DNA of 64,000 nucleotides, from positions 3,038,001 to 3,102,000 of the forward strand of contig NZ_OZ244657.1 in assembly GCF_965218685.1 (NCBI RefSeq), read 5' to 3'. Under the pieces are notes generated by a model that was not told the DNA's origin, did no database searches, and saw only the letters and a program-made list of their open reading frames with translations. The position numbers and the translations under genes were made by a program. Origin of the DNA: Thalassobius sp965218685 (GTDB taxonomy: Bacteria; Pseudomonadota; Alphaproteobacteria; Rhodobacterales; Rhodobacteraceae). The stretch's first letter is position 1. The number at the start of each line of letters is the position of its first letter. This document shows positions 57,658 to 64,000 of this stretch, in pieces.

Positions 57658-58077
57658 TCACACTCCTATGTGGGTTGAGAACCGGCTGACCCCATGCTGG
57701 GTCAACGGGTCTTCGTCTGCGGCGCTGTTGCTGCTGATATGCGTGATCCCCGTCGCGCCAACTAACGGGGACCAATCCTCAAGCGCGACAACCACGATGG
57801 GCTGAAGCCGCGCAATCTCTGCCGTGCCCGCGCCGGTGTCGGTGCCGGTGTTGTCATCGAAGACATGCACGGAAAAATCGTGACGGGCACGGCGCCCGTT
57901 CGAGGCCGAACCGGGAATGACGCCAAAGCCGTCGATGCGCACATGCAGCCGGGGCGGATTAGACGGGACGTGGTCAAAGACCGGCACATCCGCACCATCG
58001 ACGCCCTGACCGGCCAGCTGCGCGACCAACTGGGCATAGACGGCCTGCTGCAACGCCCAACGCTGTGCGACGGTCAT
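57658..58077 (-). CDS. Tail terminator/completion protein (DUF3168)
   Basis: The 139-residue protein has the DUF3168 pattern: MTVAQRWALQQAVYAQLVAQ at the start, VPVFDHVPSNPPRLHVRIDG and RRARHDFSVHVFDDNTGTDT. In lambda terms it fills the role of gpU, ending tail tube growth and joining to the head. It starts four bases before the end of the gp10-like gene. Confidence 0.82.
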   Translation of the reverse strand: MTVAQRWALQQAVYAQLVAQLAGQGVDGADVPVFDHVPSNPPRLHVRIDGFGVIPGSASNGRRARHDFSVHVFDDNTGTDTGAGTAEIARLQPIVVVALEDWSPLVGATGITHISSNSAADEDPLTQHGVSRFSTHIGV

Positions 58078-58463
58078 TTGCGGCCCCGGATGGTGGAACC
58101 CAAAGCGCGGCGCATGCGGCGAACATATGCGCCTTCAGTCTGGGCCACAGCCAAATCATGAAACGGGCGCGCGGTCACAAATTTGGTCCCGTCATGCACA
58201 AACCGCGCATAGAAAGCGGCGCGCTGCGCAGATTTGGTGATGTAGCCAACCTTCCCGGTTTTCGTCTGCTTTCGCACGGCTTTGCGATAGCGCCGGCGCA
58301 AAAGACCGCTGCGGCGCTTGACCATGCTGTCAATGTTCGCGCGGCCCGCCTGGTGAACTTCATCGACCGTGTCGGAAACCGCGGCCACGGCCTTTTGATC
58401 GAGGATGTCAGGAAGCTGACGGGCGCGCGCGCGGGCCTTTGTGACCCCTTTCAAACGGCTCAT
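58074..58463 (-). CDS. HK97 gp10-like neck protein
   Basis: The 129-residue protein is basic: DTVDEVHQAGRANIDSMVKR, VGYITKSAQRAAFYARFVHD and GTKFVTARPFHDLAVAQ, matching HK97 gp10 family proteins that act at the head-tail interface. It overlaps both neighbours by four bases. Confidence 0.82.
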   Translation of the reverse strand: MSRLKGVTKARARARQLPDILDQKAVAAVSDTVDEVHQAGRANIDSMVKRRSGLLRRRYRKAVRKQTKTGKVGYITKSAQRAAFYARFVHDGTKFVTARPFHDLAVAQTEGAYVRRMRRALGSTIRGRK

Positions 58464-58816
58464 GTCGGCTGACCTTCCTGGATGATCATGGTGATGGTGC
58501 CGCGCGCGCGGTCGGGGCGGGCAACGGATTTGATGGCAAAAGGCTGGCCGTCGATCATGACGCGCCAGTCAGATTTCACAGTGCGGGTGCCGCGATCGGT
58601 ACGAACCGTCAGCTTGTAGTCTGGCGCATTGCTGACATGTGACGCGGTGGCCTCTTCGTCGGACTTGTGCTGCGCAACCGGCCAGACCGCGGCCCACCGT
58701 TTACCCAAGTCCGCGCCCAGCATTTCCCGCCAATCGACAGCGTGACCGCCGCCGCCATTGGGCACTTTGACCTTCTCTTCGAAAGTCACGCGCGTGTTGA
58801 ATTTTTCTGCGCGCAT
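58460..58816 (-). CDS. Head-tail adaptor (head closure) protein
   Basis: The 118-residue protein follows the phage head-tail adaptor family: MRAEKFNTRVTFEEKVKVPN, KRWAAVWPVAQHKSDEEATA and the strand-rich end VMIDGQPFAIKSVARPDRAR. It closes the head after packaging, in the place of HK97 gp7 or SPP1 gp16. It overlaps its neighbours by one and four bases. Confidence 0.83.
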   Translation of the reverse strand: MRAEKFNTRVTFEEKVKVPNGGGGHAVDWREMLGADLGKRWAAVWPVAQHKSDEEATASHVSNAPDYKLTVRTDRGTRTVKSDWRVMIDGQPFAIKSVARPDRARGTITMIIQEGQPT

Positions 58817-59364
58817 CAGACGAACACATGCACAAGCGGCTGGATCATCGCCGCAACGGAATTCGGCAACCCGCCAGGCGAAATTCTCCGCGCATTTCTG
58901 TCAGCTTCCGGGTCGAACCAATGCGCCACCAACAGCCGAACCGCCTGTTTCAGATTTTCGGGCACATCGTCGGCAGCTGTCCAGCCCGCCCAGCATGTCA
59001 GGTGCAGGCCGGTTTGATCGCCGGGCAGGTCCACCAGCAGCGCATAGTCTTCCATCTGGGTCACAGTGACACCGTCGACTTGCGCCCAAGCGCCTTGAGC
59101 ATCAAGCCGTTCGATTGCAAATTCCCGGCAATCAGGGAACGGCAGAAATACCGCTTCAGGATTACCAACGAGCGGAAGCGCCCATTTCTGGCGCAGGATG
59201 CAACGGCCCAACCGACCGGTGTAGCCATCGAGGAAGTCGACCGCAGACCGTTCATAGGCCTCGATCAAGCTGTCCTGTTCATCGGTATCCACACGGACCT
59301 GCTGTCGCAGTTCTTCCAAGGGAACCAAAGCGCCCTGCGGCGCTTCCACTCGAAACGGGCGCAT
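58816..59364 (-). CDS. Head-tail connector protein (gp6-like)
   Basis: The 182-residue protein has the HK97 gp6-like helical core: VPLEELRQQVRVDTDEQDSL, IEAYERSAVDFLDGYTGRLG, and DVPENLKQAVRLLVAHWFDP followed by an Arg-rich turn and GGLPNSVAAMIQPL. This adaptor forms a ring under the portal. It shares a base with the gene on each side. Confidence 0.86.
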   Translation of the reverse strand: MRPFRVEAPQGALVPLEELRQQVRVDTDEQDSLIEAYERSAVDFLDGYTGRLGRCILRQKWALPLVGNPEAVFLPFPDCREFAIERLDAQGAWAQVDGVTVTQMEDYALLVDLPGDQTGLHLTCWAGWTAADDVPENLKQAVRLLVAHWFDPEADRNARRISPGGLPNSVAAMIQPLVHVFV

Positions 59365-59666
59365 CAGTCTTTTGCTCCGCCCGCTTTGTTTTCAGGTGCT
59401 GCGCCTTTGGCCTTGGCTTCCGCTTCGGCCTTGGCTTTGGCTTCCGCTTCGGCCTTGGCTTTGGCTTCCGCTTCGGCGCCGGTTTGGTCTTCGCCCAAAC
59501 CCAGCGCCTCACTGACCTCGACGCGGTCTTCATCGCTCAGGCAACCCAAGTTCAGTGCGGCTTCCGCCTCGACAGAATCCACCTCGAATTCGTCTTCGAC
59601 CGTGAATTCCTTCGGATATGCCGAACCCGGCACGACAGCGCGGAACGGTAAGATTGGCTTGATCAT
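59364..59666 (-). CDS. Small acidic protein with Ala-Glu-Lys repeat tail
   Basis: The 100-residue protein starts MIKPILPFRAVVPGSAYPKE. The first 60 residues are acidic and may fold (FTVEDEFEVDSVEAEAALNL); the last 40 are AEAKAKAEAEAKAKAEAEAK-like low-complexity sequence followed by a Gly/Ala/Lys tail. I do not recognise it as a named family. Its position between capsid and connector genes suggests a head decoration or completion protein. The AGGAG ribosome site lies nine bases upstream of the ATG. Confidence 0.7.
   Translation of the reverse strand: MIKPILPFRAVVPGSAYPKEFTVEDEFEVDSVEAEAALNLGCLSDEDRVEVSEALGLGEDQTGAEAEAKAKAEAEAKAKAEAEAKAKGAAPENKAGGAKD
59403..59474 (-). repeat. Three tandem 24-bp repeats inside the acidic small protein gene
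   Basis: Units at 59403, 59427 and 59451 are 24 bases each; the second and third are identical and the first differs in two or three bases. On the coding strand they encode EAEAKAKA. The number of units can be expected to vary between related phages. Confidence 0.85.
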
Positions 59667-59683
59667 CTTTCGATCTCCTCATG

Positions 59684-59713
59684 AAAAATCCCGCGAAGCG
59701 CAAACCTCGCGGG
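59684..59713 (-). terminator. Terminator-like hairpin after the capsid gene
   Basis: On the minus strand CCCGCGA and TCGCGGG pair around a ten-base loop and are followed by ATTTTT, 31 bases after the capsid stop at 59744. It may lower read-through so that capsid mRNA exceeds that of the genes behind it. Confidence 0.7.
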
Positions 59714-59743
59714 GTGATTGCATTGCAATCCTGCAGGTCCGGC

Positions 59744-60997
59744 TTACGCGGCGACCTTCAGGAACTTGACGGCATCGTCATTGGTGGGCGCGCCACCCAG
59801 ACGCTGGCGGATATGCCACTTGACGAAACCCGGCTTGGTGATTTCGTCGCGGGTCACGCGCAGGTCATGACGTTCAACCAGCGTGTAGGCCTTGCGGAAG
59901 TCACCGAAGGCAATGGGCGTGGCGTTCGCCGCAATCCCAGGCATGGCTTCGGCGGTCGACACCGCATAGCCCAGCAGGGTCGCGGGCTGGCCCACGGCCA
60001 GACCATCGGCCCAGAGGAAGCGGCCATCGCCGTCCTTCATGGTGCGCACCTTGGACGTGGTCAGCGAGTTCATCAGGAACCGGCCATTGGCGCGATACTG
60101 GGCCTTGGTCAGATAGACCAGTTCGACCAGTTTGTCCGCGTCACCAATCGTGCCCGCATTGCCAGACGCCAAGAACTGGAACACTTTGTCCGCACGGGCA
60201 CCATCGGCAGTGGCAACAGGTGCGGTGCCAAGCATACCAAGCGGCTTCTTGGTGCCATCACCAGCGATCACCGCCACGTCGCGCGCATTGGCGAAGGACG
60301 TGCGGGCCGAATCCACCAGCCAGTTTTCGATGTCGAAGAACACATCGTCCAGCTGTTCTTCCTGCGCTTCGGGGTAGGCATAAACGGTCCCCATGGCCGG
60401 TTCGACCTCATAGACATCCGGCTTGCCAGTGGCCGCACGGGCATCACCCGCACCAACCCAGCCGAAGCCAAGGCCGCCCTTGTCCACGATTTCCTTGTAA
60501 TCGCTGGTGCCGACGCGAACGACCTTCACCAGACCGGCCATGACGCTGTCATCATTGGTCTTGGTCTGGATGTCCTGCGCGATCACGGTAGGCACAGCCA
60601 CGCCAGAGCCAGAACCGGTGGCAGAGCCAAGGGCCTTTTTTTCGGCTTCGTCGGCGGCGTGTTTCAGATCCGCCGTGCCATGACCACGGATGAAATCAAC
60701 AAAAGCCGACTTGTGCGCGATCTGGTCTTCGTTCGGGACTTCATCGGTCCCGGAACCCCGGCGACCGGCCTTCAGCGAAGCCTCTTCGGCCAGTTCCTTG
60801 GCTTCCTTCAGTTCCGCCAGATATTCGGTTTCCATCTTCTGGCGCTTTTCGTCCAGATCGGTCACCAGCGCTTCCAGCTTGGCGAAGCTGTCACGGTCGA
60901 CCGCATCACCCTGAAGCTTTTTCACTTCGTCACGCAACGTCTGGGTGCCTTTGGCCTGATCCTCGATCGCTGCTTTCACTTCTGCAAGAGTTGCCAT
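59744..60997 (-). CDS. HK97-fold major capsid protein
   Basis: The 417-residue protein has an N-terminal coiled-coil delta domain (KGTQTLRDEVKKLQGDAVDR, KMETEYLAELKEAKELAEEA; about residues 1 to 115), then the capsid shell from about residue 125 (SGVAVPTVIAQDIQTKTNDD, YAYPEAQEEQLDDVFFDIEN, and AFGDFRKAYTLVERHDLRVT near the C-terminus). The delta domain is expected to be removed by the protease encoded upstream. The gene follows the protease by nine bases. Confidence 0.92.
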   Translation of the reverse strand: MATLAEVKAAIEDQAKGTQTLRDEVKKLQGDAVDRDSFAKLEALVTDLDEKRQKMETEYLAELKEAKELAEEASLKAGRRGSGTDEVPNEDQIAHKSAFVDFIRGHGTADLKHAADEAEKKALGSATGSGSGVAVPTVIAQDIQTKTNDDSVMAGLVKVVRVGTSDYKEIVDKGGLGFGWVGAGDARAATGKPDVYEVEPAMGTVYAYPEAQEEQLDDVFFDIENWLVDSARTSFANARDVAVIAGDGTKKPLGMLGTAPVATADGARADKVFQFLASGNAGTIGDADKLVELVYLTKAQYRANGRFLMNSLTTSKVRTMKDGDGRFLWADGLAVGQPATLLGYAVSTAEAMPGIAANATPIAFGDFRKAYTLVERHDLRVTRDEITKPGFVKWHIRQRLGGAPTNDDAVKFLKVAA

Positions 60998-61006
60998 GAT
61001 TTCCTC

Positions 61007-61699
61007 CTATGACAACGAGTTCATGAGACTGGATGCCTCTAGGGCTTCCAGCAGTTCGGAATAGTCCTCATCGCCCGAGTCACTCAGGGCTTGAACACCT
61101 TTGAAGCCGTCCCGCACCAAGGCGCTGACGACACTGCGCGACATCTTCGAATCCCTCAGAAGTTGCCGCTCAAATTCCCGTTGCGACATCGCCGCGGCCT
61201 TCACCGCGTCGATGGTCGCTTCGGGGTTCATCGGAAAGGTCACAAGAGACACTTCCCAAAGTTCTGCTTTTTCGATCACGCGGACCCAACGGTCATCGAC
61301 CTTGGCTTCGCGGAATTCCAATGTGCGATAGCCGATCGACAAACCGTCGATGGCACCAGCCTTGACCAAGGCTGTTGCTTCGCGGCCCTTCTCAACGTCA
61401 CCAAGGATGCGCCCCTTGACCCAAAGGCCCTTGTCATCCTCTTTGACTTCATCCCAGACACCAATCGGATTGTAGGGATCATGCTGCCAAAGCATCTTGA
61501 CCTTGACGCCGCCTTTCAGGCTGTCAGCAAATGCGCCTGCCTCAACGATGTCATAGCCCTTGTCGATATTGCCGAAAATTGCACCATAGCCTTCCACGGT
61601 GCCATCCTTGGCCGCTTTGAATTCAGGGGTCACAAGACCCTCTGCCACCTCGACGGCCGACTTGCGTTCCATCGGGTGACAACAATCATTCGTCATCAT
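61007..61699 (-). CDS. HK97-family prohead protease
   Basis: The 230-residue protein shows the serine protease residues of the family: GYGAIFGNIDKGYDIVEAGA at the start of the fold, His in VKVKMLWQHDPYNPIGVWDE (near residue 69) and Ser in AGAIDGLSIGYRTLEF (near 117), then ELWEVSLVTFPMNPEATIDA. It cuts the capsid delta domain and itself during head maturation. It starts 14 bases inside the portal gene. Confidence 0.92.
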   Translation of the reverse strand: MMTNDCCHPMERKSAVEVAEGLVTPEFKAAKDGTVEGYGAIFGNIDKGYDIVEAGAFADSLKGGVKVKMLWQHDPYNPIGVWDEVKEDDKGLWVKGRILGDVEKGREATALVKAGAIDGLSIGYRTLEFREAKVDDRWVRVIEKAELWEVSLVTFPMNPEATIDAVKAAAMSQREFERQLLRDSKMSRSVVSALVRDGFKGVQALSDSGDEDYSELLEALEASSLMNSLS

Positions 61700-62882
61700 C
61701 GTCGCCGTCCTTTTCTTCTTTCGGTTTCGGGTTGGTCAAAAGCGGGAATGCCGGGTCATCGCTGACACCTTTGGTCGGCAGGTCTTCCAGCTTGGCCACG
61801 GTCAGCGGCGACATCGCGCCAACTGTTCGCAATGCCATGTAAAGCTTGGCGCGCGAATCCGGGTCACCCTGCAGAAGTCCCTGAAGGGCGATGTCGCAAT
61901 AGTAACCTTCAGAAACTCTGGCTTCGCCCAGGACATCCTTGTCGAAGGTCTGGCGAAAGCGCTTGGTCCAAGGCTGGATGCAAACCTCGACGTGCTGCCG
62001 GTTCGAACTGTAGAGGCTCGCGTTGTTGTGTTCCGTCAAGGCATGCATCAGGTGTGCTGGCTGAACCCGATAGGCGCTGGCAATCTGGGTGACAACGCGG
62101 GAATAAGTCTTGTCTTGCTGCAGTTCCTCTGGCGTCATGCTCAGCCGAATGTAGTGCAGCGCCCCCAAGTCCACGGGCATCAGACCACCATCGCCAGACG
62201 GGCCGAAATAGTTCTTGATGCGGCTGACAAAGGTCTGGGCCTTGTCCTGCGAATTCAGGCTTTCCGAACTGATGATGCCGTTAGCCCGTCCCGCTTTCTT
62301 GGCAAGGCTGGTCATCATCATGTCAAGCCGCCGCGCCAGATCGATGGCTTGACGGGCAGTCTGGGTCACATCCATGCCCAACTGGGGGCCGCGCAACACC
62401 ATCAAATCAGCGCGGTCGACCTCTTCCCACCGGTCTTTGCGCCATTTGATGCGCCATTTGCCACGCTCTTCGCGCCAACAACCGCGTTTGATAGGAACCA
62501 CTTCGCGGACCTTGCCGCCAACCCGGTTCAGATAGACCACGCCGCACCCGCCAAGCGCAGCTGCTGCCACAACCGCCTCGATCCATTCCATTGCAGTGAA
62601 GCCGTCATCCTCTTCACTGGCGGGCTTCCCGATACGGCTCAAAACGATGTGTTCCGGCTCCGCCGTCGCCGTTTCGCTGCCGTCTTCGGTTTCGCGCTTC
62701 AGCTTCGCGGGCAGCTTGGCCACATCTTCCGAAATCACCCGAACTGCGGCAAAGACGGCCATGACACCCAAAGCCTGTTCTGCCGAAACCTTGATTGCGG
62801 TTGCGCCGCCCGGCACACCGCTGTCGATGGCCTCAAGGATGCGCGCTTCCACGGCTGATTTTCTCTGAAGAAAACGGAACAT
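61686..62882 (-). CDS. HK97-family portal protein
   Basis: The 398-residue protein has the portal pattern: AVFAAVRVISEDVAKLPAKL near residue 30, WIEAVVAAAALGGCGVVYLN near 90, LRGPQLGMDVTQTARQAIDL near 170, and VQPAHLMHALTEHNNASLYS near 275. Portals form the dodecameric DNA gate at one vertex of the head. The C-terminus is highly charged (KPKEEKDGDDDDE). Its ATG touches the terminase stop. Confidence 0.92.
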   Translation of the reverse strand: MFRFLQRKSAVEARILEAIDSGVPGGATAIKVSAEQALGVMAVFAAVRVISEDVAKLPAKLKRETEDGSETATAEPEHIVLSRIGKPASEEDDGFTAMEWIEAVVAAAALGGCGVVYLNRVGGKVREVVPIKRGCWREERGKWRIKWRKDRWEEVDRADLMVLRGPQLGMDVTQTARQAIDLARRLDMMMTSLAKKAGRANGIISSESLNSQDKAQTFVSRIKNYFGPSGDGGLMPVDLGALHYIRLSMTPEELQQDKTYSRVVTQIASAYRVQPAHLMHALTEHNNASLYSSNRQHVEVCIQPWTKRFRQTFDKDVLGEARVSEGYYCDIALQGLLQGDPDSRAKLYMALRTVGAMSPLTVAKLEDLPTKGVSDDPAFPLLTNPKPKEEKDGDDDDE

Positions 62883-64000
62883 CAGACAAGCACCTCTTCC
62901 ATGTCCAGCAGCATTGACCCGCGCCCGGCAGGCTCAGGGTTACGGGCCATCAGCTGGAAGGCGTTGAAACCTGCCGTCAGCGGGTCAATCTTGGCTTTGC
63001 CCGCCGCAGATTTGCTGATGTAGATGTTGTTGCCGCGCAGTTCGGCTTTGGCGTTCCCCAAAACCCAGTTCATCATCGGTGCGCCGCCATGCAGCAGCGA
63101 CCGGTCCTTCAGCTTGCGTTCCATGCCCCAGATCGCAGACGAAAGCTTGTAGCCCTGTGGCACCCCGACAAGTTGGTCTTCGGTCAGCCCAGATTCCAAA
63201 AGCATGTCGACCAGATCAGCAACGCCATAGGTGTCCAGCCCGACCGCGCCATGCGAAGGCAGCAGCCCCATATCGTTGATTTCCGAAATGATCTGGGTCA
63301 CTTCGCGGAAGTCGCGCTGTGGGTCGCCTTCGGGACAGATGGTCAGGTCGCCATCATCCGCGAAGTCGCGCAGCCGCGCCGCGATTTCCTTGCGCTTCTG
63401 AAACACGTCGGTTTGCGCCCAGGCATGCGCCCAGAACAACCACTTGCGCGTTTCGCGGCAACGCCCGATCAGAACCAGCCCGGCAAGGTCATCGAGGCCA
63501 CCACCGTCGAAGCCAGCCACGACAACATCGCAGCGGCGCAACAGTTCTTCTTTGGTCAGGCACGGTTCGGCACAAGATTGCCAATAGTCGGCGCCGATCC
63601 AGCGGTCGGTGTGAAGGGCAAGTCCCACTTCGACATTCAGGTGCTGGGTGGCCCAAGCGGCGATTTCGCCTGGGCCGTCATGTTTGGCGCGCTCAAATCC
63701 TTCGACAAGCCGGTCCAGATTGATGGACCGCCCCATGTTGGGCGTAACCATGAACCAATTCTTCGGGTCCAGCCATTTCTGGTCTTCACTGGTCTGGATG
63801 TCTTCGGGGAACTCATACAGCACCGGCAGAAGGCGCACGTTTTCCGTGATGCTGCCGTCCCGCACCCCGCGCGCATATTGCAGTTCCGATTTGAATACGC
63901 CCGCGGGGGGATGGTCGCTTTGCGTGGTGATCATCACCAACAGCGCTTCGGGGAATGGTAGCATGCCGCCCCGGATCTGGCGAATGACATCAGCGGCATG
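62882..64000 (-). CDS. Terminase large subunit, N-terminus cut by window edge
   Basis: The frame is open through the right edge; 372 residues are present. The visible part includes the end of the ATPase domain (IRGGMLPFPEALLVMITTQS, a Walker-linked coupling motif of the TTQS type) and the RNase H-like nuclease domain with acidic residues in VVVAGFDGGGLDDLAGLVLI and later GAVGLDTYGVADLVDMLLES. Terminase packages DNA into the prohead. An internal ATG at 63964 is not the true start because the homologous sequence continues upstream of it (HAADVIRQIRGG). Confidence 0.9.
   Translation of the reverse strand, partial: HAADVIRQIRGGMLPFPEALLVMITTQSDHPPAGVFKSELQYARGVRDGSITENVRLLPVLYEFPEDIQTSEDQKWLDPKNWFMVTPNMGRSINLDRLVEGFERAKHDGPGEIAAWATQHLNVEVGLALHTDRWIGADYWQSCAEPCLTKEELLRRCDVVVAGFDGGGLDDLAGLVLIGRCRETRKWLFWAHAWAQTDVFQKRKEIAARLRDFADDGDLTICPEGDPQRDFREVTQIISEINDMGLLPSHGAVGLDTYGVADLVDMLLESGLTEDQLVGVPQGYKLSSAIWGMERKLKDRSLLHGGAPMMNWVLGNAKAELRGNNIYISKSAAGKAKIDPLTAGFNAFQLMARNPEPAGRGSMLLDMEEVLV

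Larger units (their letters stand above)
40872..64000. mobile_element. Prophage late region (head, tail, lysis), right part beyond the window
   Basis: From the tRNA 3' end to the window edge every gene is leftward and phage-like. Read in transcription order: terminase, portal, protease, capsid, connectors, tail tube, tail chaperone, tape measure, lambda-like M, L, K, I, J, fibres and lysis genes. HK97-type head genes are joined to a lambda-type tail tip. The left end touches the tRNA-Tyr gene and short direct repeats. Integrase, repressor and replication genes are not in view and should lie to the right. Confidence 0.9.

Noticed and set aside
59403..59474. Possible CRISPR-like short repeats
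   Set aside because: The repeats are head-to-tail without spacers and lie in frame in a coding sequence, encoding an Ala-Glu-Lys helix.
40984..64000. Gene transfer agent cluster
   Set aside because: Rhodobacterales GTAs share terminase, portal, protease, capsid and chaperone order, but this region has lambda-like M, L, K, I and J, tail fibres and a lysis cassette, and sits at a tRNA with possible attachment repeats. A prophage fits better.

Overview
The window looks like a chromosomal segment of an alphaproteobacterium of the Rhodobacteraceae (Roseobacter group). The signs are high GC, gene order and protein sequences typical of that group (nadABC, nasTS-nrtABC-nasBA, hisBH/hisAFE, a PutR-type regulator divergent to putA, many TRAP genes), and the style of the intergenic repeats. 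This taxonomic call is inferred from family resemblance, not from a search. No stretch longer than about 250 bases lacks a gene, and the larger gaps hold promoters, hairpins or terminators.

The host part runs from 1 to about 40.87 kb. It opens with the N-terminal part of purM, then a leftward aromatic-acid cluster (gentisate dioxygenase, fumarylpyruvate hydrolase, hotdog thioesterase, carboxymuconolactone-decarboxylase-like protein). A divergent MarR regulator faces that cluster, with a clear palindromic operator on the promoter between them. nadA-nadB-nadC (de novo NAD synthesis) follows. A complete nitrate-assimilation control and uptake unit comes next: nasT-nasS, an antitermination leader with a hexaloop hairpin and terminator, nrtA, nrtB, a double-ATPase nrtC, a flavoprotein electron-transfer subunit and nasA. 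No nitrite reductase is present here. A selenium pair (an oxidoreductase-SelD fusion and convergent mnmH) precedes an iron-linked operon (unknown 53-residue ORF, hemP, imelysin, di-haem DUF1111 protein, second imelysin, Tat-exported DUF1513 protein). Then come a leftward TRAP transporter, putA with divergent putR, the histidine genes hisB, hisH, hisA, hisF and hisE interrupted by two inverted DUF2147 genes, a CoA-binding protein, an AT-rich orphan gene, rlmB and a class II tRNA-Tyr(GUA)-like gene.

From just after that tRNA (about 40.87 kb) to the right edge lies the late region of a siphovirus-like prophage, all transcribed leftwards. In transcription order it holds: large terminase (cut by the window edge), portal, prohead protease, HK97-type capsid, connector and completion genes, tail tube, a G/GT tail chaperone with a well-formed -1 frameshift site, tape measure, lambda-like M, L, K, I and J tail-tip genes, tail fibre and fibre-assembly genes, then a lysis module (small membrane proteins, endolysin, overlapping Rz/Rz1) and a permuted-papain-like protein at the extreme end. 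Integrase, repressor and replication genes must lie beyond the right edge if the prophage is complete.

The strongest points for a second look are the NasT-type leader RNA, the frameshift signal in the tail chaperone, the non-canonical tRNA core at the prophage junction with paired 12-bp repeats beside it, an intrinsic terminator placed directly before the endolysin start, and recurring GC-rich hairpins after genes for exported proteins. I did not find a CRISPR array, an insertion sequence or a convincing wholly new multi-gene system.
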